A stretch of DNA of 64,000 bases from Fusobacteriales bacterium (GTDB taxonomy: Bacteria; Fusobacteriota; Fusobacteriia; Fusobacteriales; Fusobacteriaceae): contig JAICDD010000004.1 of assembly GCA_020063625.1 (NCBI GenBank), positions 52,980 through 116,979 of the forward strand, in the 5' to 3' direction. Positions 9,891 to 17,504 of the stretch are shown one piece after another (position 1 is the stretch's first letter; each line of letters opens with the position of its first letter). The notes below the pieces were generated by a model. It searched no databases. It saw only the letters and a program-made list of their open reading frames with translations, and was not told the DNA's origin. The position numbers and the translations under genes were made by a program.

Positions 9891-11306
9891 TTATTTTTCT
9901 AAAGTTTCTATTTTGATGCTATTTGTAGTTCCTTCTTCAGTGTTTGCTCCAGAAGTAAATACTAAAACATCACCTGTAGCTAATAAATCAGATTTTTTAG
10001 CTATTTCTAATCCTTTTTTGTAGAAATCTTCAGCTGAAGTTATAGAATCTACAACAAATGGATAAACTCCTCTAGTTATCATTAATTGTCTAGCTGTTTG
10101 TTCATTTGTAGTTATAGCAAAAATCATTGCAGTTGGGAATGATTTTCTTAAGTTTCTAGCTGTAGTTCCTGTTTCAGTTAAAGCAAATATAGCTTTAGCT
10201 CCTAAATTTTCAGCAACTTCTACAGCACCTTTAGCAACAGCTTCAGTTAATGTAGCATCAGCTTCATAGTATAAAGGTCCAAATTTTTCTAATTCTTTAT
10301 CTGTTCTTTCACAAATTCTTGCCATAGTTTGTACAGCTAATTCAGGATATTTACCTTTTGCAGATTCTCCAGAAAGCATTACAGCATCTGTACCATCTAA
10401 TATAGCGTTAGCAACGTCTCCAGCTTCAGCTCTTGTAGGTCTAGGATTTCTAATCATAGAATCTAACATTTGAGTAGCTGTAATTACTATTTTACCAGCT
10501 TCATTACATTTTTCTATCATCATTTTTTGAGCAAAAGGAACTTCTTCTACAGGAATTTCTACTCCTAAATCTCCTCTAGCTACCATGATTCCATCTGATA
10601 ATTCTAATATTTCATCAAAGTTATCTAATCCTTCTTGATTTTCTATTTTAGAGATTATTTTTATGTTTTCTCCACCATTAGCATCTAATATTTCTCTTAC
10701 TTCTTTTACGTCAGAAGCTTTTCTTATAAATGAAGCTGCAACAAAATCTACACCTTGTTCACAACCAAATTTTAAATCTGATTTATCTTTTTCAGCAAGT
10801 GCTGGTAAGTTAACAGATACACCAGGTAAGTTAACTCCTTTTTTCTCTCCTAATTCACCAGTGTTGTTTACCACACATTTAACTTCTGTATCAGTAGTTT
10901 CTTTTACTGTAAGTCCTATTAAACCATCATCTAATAATACAGTATCTCCAGGTTTTAAATCTTTTGCAAAGTTTTCATAAGTAACAGCAACTATATTTTT
11001 ATTACCAACTACAGATTGATCAGTAGTTATAGTAAATTCTTGTCCAGCTTCTAATATTACATCTTCACCATTTTCAAGTTTCATAGTTCTGATTTCTGGA
11101 CCTTTTGTATCTAATAATATAGCTACATATTTACCAGTTTCTTTCATTATTTCTCTAATTGTTTTAATTCTAGCACCGTGTTCTTCGTAGTCACCATGTG
11201 AGAAATTTAATCTCATTACGTTCATTCCGGCATTAACTAATTTAGTTAACATTTCTTTTGATTCTGATTTTGGTCCAATAGTACAAACTATTTTTGTTTT
11301 TTTCAT
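9891..11306 (-). CDS. pyk: pyruvate kinase
   Basis: 471 residues from the ATG at 11306, which has AGGGAGG eight bases upstream; the TTG two codons earlier is not preferred. It converts phosphoenolpyruvate and ADP to pyruvate and ATP. Typical blocks are present: [36 protein letters not shown], the signature [27 protein letters not shown] and TATQMLDSM. The C-terminal alpha/beta domain is present and there is no extra PEP-utiliser domain. It lies 46 bases downstream of pfkA, an operon of the two committed glycolytic steps. Glucose phosphates from the glucan locus would pass through it. Confidence 0.97.
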   Translation of the reverse strand: MKKTKIVCTIGPKSESKEMLTKLVNAGMNVMRLNFSHGDYEEHGARIKTIREIMKETGKYVAILLDTKGPEIRTMKLENGEDVILEAGQEFTITTDQSVVGNKNIVAVTYENFAKDLKPGDTVLLDDGLIGLTVKETTDTEVKCVVNNTGELGEKKGVNLPGVSVNLPALAEKDKSDLKFGCEQGVDFVAASFIRKASDVKEVREILDANGGENIKIISKIENQEGLDNFDEILELSDGIMVARGDLGVEIPVEEVPFAQKMMIEKCNEAGKIVITATQMLDSMIRNPRPTRAEAGDVANAILDGTDAVMLSGESAKGKYPELAVQTMARICERTDKELEKFGPLYYEADATLTEAVAKGAVEVAENLGAKAIFALTETGTTARNLRKSFPTAMIFAITTNEQTARQLMITRGVYPFVVDSITSAEDFYKKGLEIAKKSDLLATGDVLVFTSGANTEEGTTNSIKIETLEK

Positions 11307-11352
11307 TAACAAAACCTCCCTAATTAATTCAATCTATTTGTTTTTTATAAAA

Positions 11353-12315
11353 TTAATGACCTAAAGTTAAAGCTAACTCATAGTCTTTTATATCAAATTC
11401 TTTTTTTGCTTCCCAAGCATGTGATATAGGATAAGTAACTAATTTATTTGATTCAATACCTACCATTAAACCACTTTTACCTTGTTCTAATAATTCAACT
11501 GAATGAGCTCCCATTTTTGTAGCTATAATTCTGTCTAATCCACTAGGAGTTCCTCCTCTTTGAATATGACCAAGTACAGTTACTCTCATTTCACTTTTTA
11601 CTTTTCCTTTTAATTTTTCAGCTATTTCAAAAGCAGAACCTACTCCTTCAGCTACTAAAATGATATCGTGAAGTTTACCTTGTTCTCTTCTTTTATTTAT
11701 TTGTACAGCTAAATCATCAATAGAAAAATCTTTTTCAGGAATTAATAATCCATCTCCACCACCAGCAAGACATGAATAAAGTGCTAAATCACCAGCACCT
11801 CTTCCCATTACTTCTATAAGGTAAGTTCTTTCATGAGATGTAGCAGTATCTCTAATTTTTGAAATTGCATCTAAAATAATATTTAAAGTAGTGTCAAATC
11901 CAATTGTATAATCAGTACCGGCAATATCATTGTCAATAGTACCAGGAATTCCAATTACTTTTATTCCATGCTCTTTGTATAATAAATCAGCACCATGGAA
12001 AGAACCATCTCCACCAATAACTACTAATCCTTCAATTTCTCTTTTCTTTAAGTTTTTTACAGCTTCTGCTCTTACTTCTGGATTTTTAAATTCAGGTAAT
12101 CTTGCAGTTAAAAGGAAAGTTCCTCCTCTGTCAATGATTCCACCTAAATCTTTTGGAGTAAGTTCAAAAATTTCATCTTTAAGCATTCCTGCATATCCTC
12201 TTTTGATTCCATAAACAGTAATACCTTTAGACATTGCGTATTTAGCAACTGCTCTAATAGCAGTATTCATACCAGGGGCATCTCCACCACTAGTTAATAT
12301 AGCTATGTTTTTCAA
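11353..12315 (-). CDS. pfkA: ATP-dependent 6-phosphofructokinase
   Basis: 320 residues, the usual bacterial length. The ATP-binding GGDAPGMN, GGDGSFHGA, the catalytic PGTIDNDIAGTDYTIGFDT and the fructose-6-phosphate region EVMGRGAGDLAL are all intact. It phosphorylates fructose-6-phosphate in glycolysis. Translation starts at TTG 12315, preceded by AGGAGA. A good sigma-70 promoter lies about 75 bases upstream, and pyk follows in the same operon. Confidence 0.97.
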   Translation of the reverse strand: MKNIAILTSGGDAPGMNTAIRAVAKYAMSKGITVYGIKRGYAGMLKDEIFELTPKDLGGIIDRGGTFLLTARLPEFKNPEVRAEAVKNLKKREIEGLVVIGGDGSFHGADLLYKEHGIKVIGIPGTIDNDIAGTDYTIGFDTTLNIILDAISKIRDTATSHERTYLIEVMGRGAGDLALYSCLAGGGDGLLIPEKDFSIDDLAVQINKRREQGKLHDIILVAEGVGSAFEIAEKLKGKVKSEMRVTVLGHIQRGGTPSGLDRIIATKMGAHSVELLEQGKSGLMVGIESNKLVTYPISHAWEAKKEFDIKDYELALTLGH

Positions 12316-12387
12316 CTAAACCATTCTCCTTTCCCAAGACTATAAATATTGATAGACTTTTAACTTAAATTATACACATTCCGTTTC

Positions 12388-12416
12388 ATTATATACCAAA
12401 AAACAACATTTTACAA
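12388..12416 (-). promoter_or_regulatory. sigma-70 promoter of pfkA-pyk
   Basis: On the minus strand TTGTAA (12411-12416), a 17-base spacer and a perfect TATAAT (12388-12393). It sits 73 bases upstream of the pfkA start codon. Confidence 0.65.
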
Positions 12417-12541
12417 TGTTTTTTTTAAAAGTTAACTAACAAAACTGTACGATTTAAGAATAAATTTACAAATAAAACAAAAATAAAATTTCACTTAACA
12501 AAAAGAGGGGACCTAAAAGTAATTATAAAAATAAATTAATT

Positions 12542-12574
12542 AAACAAGTTCTCTATAATTAAGAACTTGTTTTT
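12542..12574 (-). terminator. probable terminator after accA
   Basis: AAACAAGTTCT (12542-12552) pairs with AGAACTTGTTT (12562-12572), an 11-bp stem 46 bases beyond the accA stop. The minus-strand flank is TTTAATTAATTT rather than a clean T run, so termination may be partial. The rest of 12316-12619 holds only the pfkA leader and promoter. Confidence 0.6.
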
Positions 12575-12619
12575 AATTTATTCAATATAAGTAATCTTTT
12601 CGGTCTCCCAAATAAATAT

Positions 12620-13564
12620 TTAAATTAATTTGTATTTTCCTATGTTTTTTAATTTGTTATATCTATTTTCTTTTAAAGTAGATAATTCAAAAGATTTTAA
12701 TTCAGATAAAGTAGAAATAATTTTTTCTTTGATATTGTGAGCTGTATATTTAGGGTCTCTATGAGCACCACCAAGAGGTTCTGAAATAACATCATCAATT
12801 ATTCCGAATTCTAATAAATGCTTTGCATCAAGTTTTAAATATTTGGCAGCATCACATGCTTTAGAAGCATCTCTAAATAGGATAGAAGCGCATCCTTCAG
12901 GAGAAATAACAGAATAATAACTATTTTCTAACATAAAAATTTTGTCAGTAACTCCTATACCTAATGCTCCACCACTTCCACCTTCACCTATAACAATAGA
13001 AATTGTAGGAATATTAAGCCCTGCCATCTCCATAAGATTTCTAGCTATTGCTTCACCTTGACCTCTTTCTTCTGCTTCAAGTCCAGGATATGCTCCAGCA
13101 GTATCTATAAAAGTAACAACAGGAAGATTAAATCTTTCAGCTAATTTCATAAGTCTAAGTGCTTTTCTATATCCTTCAGGATTTGGTGAACCAAAATTTC
13201 TAAAGATTTTTTCTTCTAAAGTTCTTCCTTTTTCATGACCAATTATTACTACTTTTTCATCTCCGATTTTTCCTAATCCACCAATAATAGACTTATCATC
13301 TTTAAATAATCTATCTCCGTGTAATTCTACAAAATCTTCTACAATTAAATTGATATAATCTAAAGTATAAGGTCTTTCTTGATGTCTTGCAATTTGAGTT
13401 TTTTGCCATGGAGTTATTTCCTCATAAAGAGATTTCATTTTATTTGCTTTTAATTCTTCTAATTTATCAATTTGTTCTTTTAAATCAATTCCCTTTTCTT
13501 CAGAAAATTGACGAAGTTCTTCTATTTTTACTTCTAAATCTTTAATATCTTTTTCAAAATCCAT
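12620..13564 (-). CDS. accA: acetyl-CoA carboxylase carboxyltransferase subunit alpha
   Basis: 314 residues, full length. It carries the AccA blocks TPWQKTQIARHQERPYTLDY, FVELHGDRLFKDD, GHEKGRTLEEKIFRNFG, TFIDTAGAYPGLEAEERGQG and IGEGGSGGALGIG. With AccD it moves CO2 from carboxybiotin to acetyl-CoA, giving malonyl-CoA for the FASII genes at 46-53 kb. ATG 13564 has GGAGG-type spacing. accD lies upstream on the same strand but is separated by a 450-base gap filled with a repeat block. accB and accC are not in the window. Confidence 0.96.
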   Translation of the reverse strand: MDFEKDIKDLEVKIEELRQFSEEKGIDLKEQIDKLEELKANKMKSLYEEITPWQKTQIARHQERPYTLDYINLIVEDFVELHGDRLFKDDKSIIGGLGKIGDEKVVIIGHEKGRTLEEKIFRNFGSPNPEGYRKALRLMKLAERFNLPVVTFIDTAGAYPGLEAEERGQGEAIARNLMEMAGLNIPTISIVIGEGGSGGALGIGVTDKIFMLENSYYSVISPEGCASILFRDASKACDAAKYLKLDAKHLLEFGIIDDVISEPLGGAHRDPKYTAHNIKEKIISTLSELKSFELSTLKENRYNKLKNIGKYKLI

Positions 13565-13639
13565 TTTTATCCTCCGATAATTTTTAAATTTCAGATTACA
13601 TTATATAGAATCTTTAGTTGCGAATTTTAAAATTTTAGC

Positions 13640-14000
13640 ACTAAGACACAAAGAACTATAAGATTAAATTATTTTGAAACCACAGGATTCACACTGGATA
13701 TTACACGAGATGTCTTGGTCACAAATTACACAAATGATTTGAATTTTTTGTTACACAAAGTGCACGGAGAAAAACACTAAGGACCACTAAGAATTTCTCT
13801 TTGTGGTGCTGTTTTTTTACCTTTGTGTTCTTCGTGTAATTTTTCTCTGTTCAAATCCGCGTTTTTCCGTGGCTAAATTTCAATTATTAACTTTTTCTTA
13901 TCTTGTGTACATCTGTGTGTATCTAAGGTGTTTTTCATAGAAAAATACCGAAAGCTGTGCCTATGGTTCCCACCTTTTTCCTTTGTGTACTTCGCAACTA
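13640..14000. repeat. mosaic intergenic repeat block R1 (between accA and accD)
   Basis: Non-coding block built of short words shared with the five blocks at 16-41 kb: aaccacaggattcacactgg, ttacacaaagtgcacggag, ctaaggaccactaag, ctttgtggt and tccgtggctaa. Words near the left end recur near the right end in inverted orientation, so either strand could fold on itself. Base composition is visibly less AT-rich than its surroundings. No open frame in it looks coding. Confidence 0.85.
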
Positions 14001-14014
14001 ATTTTTTATTTTAA

Positions 14015-14863
14015 TTAAACAAGTATACTTAATACTTTATACACTGTATCTTTTAATTCTTCACGTTTAGCAATTATATCAACCATACCATGTTCTAATA
14101 AAAATTCACTAGTTTGAAAACCTTCTGGTAATTTTTGTTTTATAGTTTGTTCAATAACTCTTGGACCTGCAAAACCAATTAAAGCTTTTGGTTCTGATAT
14201 TATGACATCTCCAAGCATAGCAAATGAAGCAGTAACTCCACCAGTAGTAGGATTTACAGGTATTGATATAAACGGAAGTTTATTTTCTCTAAGTTTTTCA
14301 AGTGCTGCAGAAGTTTTTGCCATTTGCATAAGTGAAAAAATTCCTTCTTGCATCCTAGCTCCACCAGAAGTAGCTACAATTACAACAGGAAGTTTTAATT
14401 CAATAGCTCTTTCAATAGCACGAGTAATTTTTTCACCTACAACACTACCCATACTTCCACCCATGTAATTAAAATCCATTGCAGCTATACTTATTTCAAG
14501 ACCATTTAATTTTCCAATTCCAGAAATAATAGCATCATTAATACCACTTTTTTTAGTAGCTTTTTCTTTTTTTTCTTCATATCCAGGAAAATCAAGTGGA
14601 TTTTCAGATACTATGTTGTCATCATATTCTTGAAATGTATCTTCATCAATTAATAGAGCAATTCTTTCTTTTGCACTCATATTAAAGTAAAAATCACATT
14701 TTGGACATTTTTTATAGTTATTATCAATATCTTTTCTATATAAAATTTCACCACATGAGTCACATTTAACCCAAAGATTAGTAGTAGAAAGTGGTTTTAT
14801 AGTCTTACCATCTGTTTCACTTTTAATAGTTGCGTATTTTTTTTTACTTGAAAAAATTCCCAA
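14015..14863 (-). CDS. accD: acetyl-CoA carboxylase carboxyltransferase subunit beta
   Basis: 282 residues. The N-terminal zinc ribbon (KCDSCGEILYR, KKCPKCDFYF) is followed by the carboxyltransferase domain with MDFNYMGGSMGSVVGEK, TSGGARMQEG and NPTTGGVTASFAMLGD. It partners AccA in malonyl-CoA synthesis. The start is TTG at 14863, preceded by GGAGAGG. The 5' region up to 14960 is A/T-only DNA with no obvious strong promoter, and two tandem RNA-like elements lie further upstream on the opposite strand. Confidence 0.96.
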   Translation of the reverse strand: MGIFSSKKKYATIKSETDGKTIKPLSTTNLWVKCDSCGEILYRKDIDNNYKKCPKCDFYFNMSAKERIALLIDEDTFQEYDDNIVSENPLDFPGYEEKKEKATKKSGINDAIISGIGKLNGLEISIAAMDFNYMGGSMGSVVGEKITRAIERAIELKLPVVIVATSGGARMQEGIFSLMQMAKTSAALEKLRENKLPFISIPVNPTTGGVTASFAMLGDVIISEPKALIGFAGPRVIEQTIKQKLPEGFQTSEFLLEHGMVDIIAKREELKDTVYKVLSILV

Positions 14864-14959
14864 AGCGAATCCTCTCCTTTTTAAAATATTTTAAATTATT
14901 ATATAACATATGTAATTTTATTTCAAGAATAATAATTTTATAAAAAATTATTAAAAAAA

Positions 14960-15078
14960 TAAATACTGTAACAAGTTAGTAATATTTTTAATATATACTA
15001 AGAGTAACAAAGGGGTTAATCTATTAATATATAGTGCTTCTGAAGATAAAATCTTCAGAAGCATAAGTATTTTTTTGG
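14960..15078 (+). ncRNA. candidate small RNA, copy 1 of tandem pair
   Basis: Copy 1 of a ~110-nt element. It folds as TTAGTA/TACTAA, then TAAC-AAAGGG-GTTA, then CTAT/ATAG, then a terminator with ATGCTTCTGAAGAT-type arms (15033-15063) followed by T7. AAATACT at 14961 can also pair with AGTATTT before the T run. No start codon and Shine-Dalgarno pair opens a plausible frame. No convincing promoter is visible. It is antiparallel to accD and to the response regulator gene. Confidence 0.6.
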
Positions 15079-15105
15079 TAAAAATTTTTAAAAGAATATA
15101 AAAAA

Positions 15106-15223
15106 TAAAAGTAGTAACAAGTTAGTAATATTCTTGATATATACTAAGAGTAACAAAGGGGTTAATCTATTAATGTATAGTGCTCCTGAAGATAAAAATC
15201 TTCAGGAGCATAAGTATTTTTTT
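15106..15223 (+). ncRNA. candidate small RNA, copy 2 of tandem pair
   Basis: Second copy, 146 bases after the first and nearly identical from GTAACAAGTTAG to the T run. The terminator stem differs by a compensatory pair: cttctgaag/cttcagaag in copy 1 becomes ctcctgaag/cttcaggag here. Changes in the first hairpin fall in its loop. This pattern favours selection on RNA structure. The T run ends two bases before the stop codon of the convergent response regulator. Confidence 0.62.
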
Positions 15224-15225
15224 GA

Positions 15226-15897
15226 TTAAATTTTTATAAGTTTATATCCAAAACCATATATAGTTTTTATTTTATCCTTTATATATGGAACTTTATCTTT
15301 TAGCCTTTTTATTGTAACATCAACTCTTCTATAATTATCTGGAATCTCATCAGGCCATATGTTTTCAAAAATTTTTTCTCTAGAAAGATTTATATTTTCA
15401 TTTAATATTAAAAATTCTAAAAGTGAAAAATATGGGTCATTTAAAAATAATTCTTTATTTTGAAATAAAATTTCATTAGTCTCTGGTTTTAAAATTAGAT
15501 TTCCATATTGTAAGTTTTGAATAGGTTTTTTAATTCGTTTTGCTAAAATTTTAACTTTTTCATTTAAAATTTTTAATCTAAATGGTTTTTTTAAATAATC
15601 ATCAACACCTAAATTATACCCCATTTCTTCATAAAAATCTTGTTTTTTAGCTGTTAATGCAAAAATATATGGAATACCATATGTTTTAGAATCATTTCGA
15701 ATCTCTTTAATTAAATCAAATCCATTTTTTGAATGACCTAAATCTATATCCATTATAACAAGATCTATTTCATTTGAACTAACAATATCTAAGACTTTAT
15801 TAGGAGTATGTTCAATATATATTGTATATGACTTATCTAAAGTGTCTTTTATTTTATTTGCTAATTCAATGCAATCGTCAACAATTAAAATATTCAT
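15226..15897 (-). CDS. OmpR/PhoB-type response regulator
   Basis: 223 residues. The receiver domain has D7/D8, the phospho-acceptor D50 in LVIMDIDLG, and the conserved lysine in YLKKPF. A winged-helix DNA-binding domain follows at about 130-223 (REKIFENIWPDEI, RRVDVTIKRLKDK, IKTIYGFGYKL). It is 14 bases downstream of the small HPt-like gene. No histidine kinase is adjacent, so the phosphate source is unknown; phosphorelay through the HPt-like protein is inference. Confidence 0.9.
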   Translation of the reverse strand: MNILIVDDCIELANKIKDTLDKSYTIYIEHTPNKVLDIVSSNEIDLVIMDIDLGHSKNGFDLIKEIRNDSKTYGIPYIFALTAKKQDFYEEMGYNLGVDDYLKKPFRLKILNEKVKILAKRIKKPIQNLQYGNLILKPETNEILFQNKELFLNDPYFSLLEFLILNENINLSREKIFENIWPDEIPDNYRRVDVTIKRLKDKVPYIKDKIKTIYGFGYKLIKI

Positions 15898-15911
15898 TGA
15901 TTACTCCTTTA

Positions 15912-16160
15912 TTAAGAATTTTTATAATGAGTTTCTATATAAGTAGTTAAATCATTTAATTTTTCTTTAACTAATTTTTTATTATCTCTATTTTCAGCAA
16001 TTTCAATAGATAAATCAATAATAGTATCATCATCAAAACACATAGAAATAGAACATAATTTATGAATAGCTTGTCTATAATCAGTATTATTTTTATCTAT
16101 ATTTTTTATTATTTTTTTAGTATTTTCATCAAAAGCTTTTTTTAACTCGTCATTTGTCAT
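15912..16160 (-). CDS. small HPt-like protein
   Basis: 82 residues, all helical in appearance and acidic. The segment around H33 (AIHKLCSISMCFDDDTIIDL) follows the spacing of histidine phosphotransfer domains, where the phospho-histidine is followed by a small-residue helix and a second amphipathic helix. The match is weak and the usual KG after the histidine is missing. AAGGTG lies upstream of the ATG. It is in an operon with the response regulator, which supports but does not prove an HPt role. Confidence 0.55.
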   Translation of the reverse strand: MTNDELKKAFDENTKKIIKNIDKNNTDYRQAIHKLCSISMCFDDDTIIDLSIEIAENRDNKKLVKEKLNDLTTYIETHYKNS

Positions 16161-16561
16161 ATTATCACCTTATTTTTATTAATAAACTCATGATACAAGA
16201 AAAATAAAAAAAAGTCAAAAGCTATTTTTAGTTATGTGAATGAAGTTATTTTTTTGAAACCACGTGGCATATTTCAACACAGAGTCTCAGAGAAAACTGA
16301 GATACGCAGAGTTTTATATACGAAACCACAGGATTAACACTGGATATTACACGAATAACTCGAATTTTTTTGTTACACAAAGGGCACGGAGAAAAATCAC
16401 TAAGGACCACTAAGGATTTCTCTTTGTGCTAAATAAATCCGTGTTTTTCCGTGGCAAACTTTATTTAATTTTGTATTTATTGGTGTGTATCATGTGGTTC
16501 CAAGTCTTTTCCTTTGTGGTTCTGTTTTTTACCTTTGTGTTCTTTGTGTAATTTTTATTAT

Positions 16562-16665
16562 TTCGCCTTTGGCGACTTACTTTTTTAAAGATAAAAAAGT
16601 AAGCAAAAAATCTTTGCGCTAGTTTCTATGGATATTGATTTTCTATAACTCATTCGCTAAACCTC
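16562..16665 (+). repeat. double-hairpin repeat module, copy 1
   Basis: Starts with CGCC-TTT-GGCG, then CTTACTTTTTT pairing with AAAAAAGTAAG, then a conserved tail gcaaaaaatctttgcgct and gatattgattttctataac. Two adjacent strong hairpins are kept in all five copies in the window. Confidence 0.8.
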
Positions 16666-16862
16666 GAAAACTCACTATAAAATTTACTTTGTAAATTTCA
16701 TAGTTCAAACAGCTCTCGGTTTTTAACGCTCACCTCGTTAAGAAAATCTAATATCCTTCGAAAATGCGCTTTTTAAGTCTTCTTACTACTCACTTCTTAC
16801 TATTTTTTTCTCTTTGTGGTTCTGATTTTTCTATCTTCGTGTTTTTTGTGTGAGTTTTTTAT

Positions 16863-16960
16863 TTCGCCTTTGGCGACTTACTTTTTTAAAGATAAAAAAG
16901 TAAGCAAAAAATCTTTGCGCTGGTTTCTACGGATATTGATTTTCTATAACTCATTCGCAT
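16863..16960 (+). repeat. double-hairpin repeat module, copy 2
   Basis: Same module and orientation as the copy 300 bases upstream, nearly identical through the two hairpins and the tctttgcgctggtttctac tail, ending at ctcattcgc. Confidence 0.8.
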
Positions 16961-17400
16961 GCGCTTTTTATTCTTCTCATTTCTTACTAATTTTCCATTA
17001 TCAATTATTATTATTTTATATCTTGTGTTTATCTGTAGAAATCTCGTGGTTCCAGCTCTTTTCCTTTGTGGTTCTCTATTTTCTGTCTTTGTGTTCTTTG
17101 TGTAACGCCTTTATCAAGAAAATCTAATATCTTCTGAAAATTCACATTTTTTATTTAATCCTAGTATTTATCCGTTCAAATCCGTCTTTTTCCGTGGCTA
17201 ATTTTATTTAAATCCTGTGTTTATCTGTGAAAATCCTGTGGTTCCAGTTTTTTCTATCTTTGTGGTTCTCTTTTTTTATCTTTGTGTTCTTCGTGTAACG
17301 CCTTTATCAAGTAAATCTAATATCTTCCGAAAATGCGCTTTTTAAATTCTTCTCACTTCTCACTATTTTTAGTTTTTATATCACAATCAAAAAAATGGAA

Positions 17401-17451
17401 ACCAAATCCAAAAATACAGGTCTTATTTTTTGTATCATAAAGTGGTTTAAT
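17401..17451 (+). promoter_or_regulatory. putative activator site and promoter of GH16 gene
   Basis: ACCAAATC (17401-17408), then a TCTTATTTTTTGTATCATAAAG-like tract written here as TCTTATTTTTT plus ATAAAG, then TTTAATTGTAT (17446-17456) as a likely -10 region. The same arrangement occurs upstream of the ABC importer at 24600-24652. No -35 consensus is present, as expected for an activator-dependent promoter. The YesN-type regulator encoded at 29.9 kb is the obvious candidate, by inference. Confidence 0.5.
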
Positions 17452-17504
17452 TGTATTGTAAATAAAAAAAAAGTATCAAAATAAAACAAAAGGAGAGTGG
17501 AAGA

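Larger units (their letters stand above)
16255..17345. repeat. mosaic intergenic repeat block R2 (upstream of secreted GH16)
   Basis: The largest block, over 1 kb without a credible gene. It contains several copies of the ctttgtgttctt(c/t)gtgtaa, ccgtggct and cgtggttcca words, two copies of the palindromic cgcctttggcg module, and two copies of aacgcctttatcaag followed by aaatctaatatctt. Small open frames here translate into low-complexity Phe/Leu-rich strings and are not genes. Confidence 0.85.

Noticed and set aside
14960..15223. Riboswitch or T-box upstream of accD on the minus strand
   Set aside because: On the minus strand the stem is not followed by T residues and lies about 100 bases from accD; the terminator geometry fits only the + strand.
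16816..17127. 103-codon open frame within repeat block R2
   Set aside because: It is entirely composed of repeat words, gives a Phe/Leu/Ser-rich string, and has no ribosome site; the same words elsewhere are broken by stops.
13640..17345. Possible CRISPR array in the repetitive intergenic DNA
   Set aside because: Repeat words vary in length, spacing and orientation; there is no fixed repeat/spacer pattern and no cas gene.
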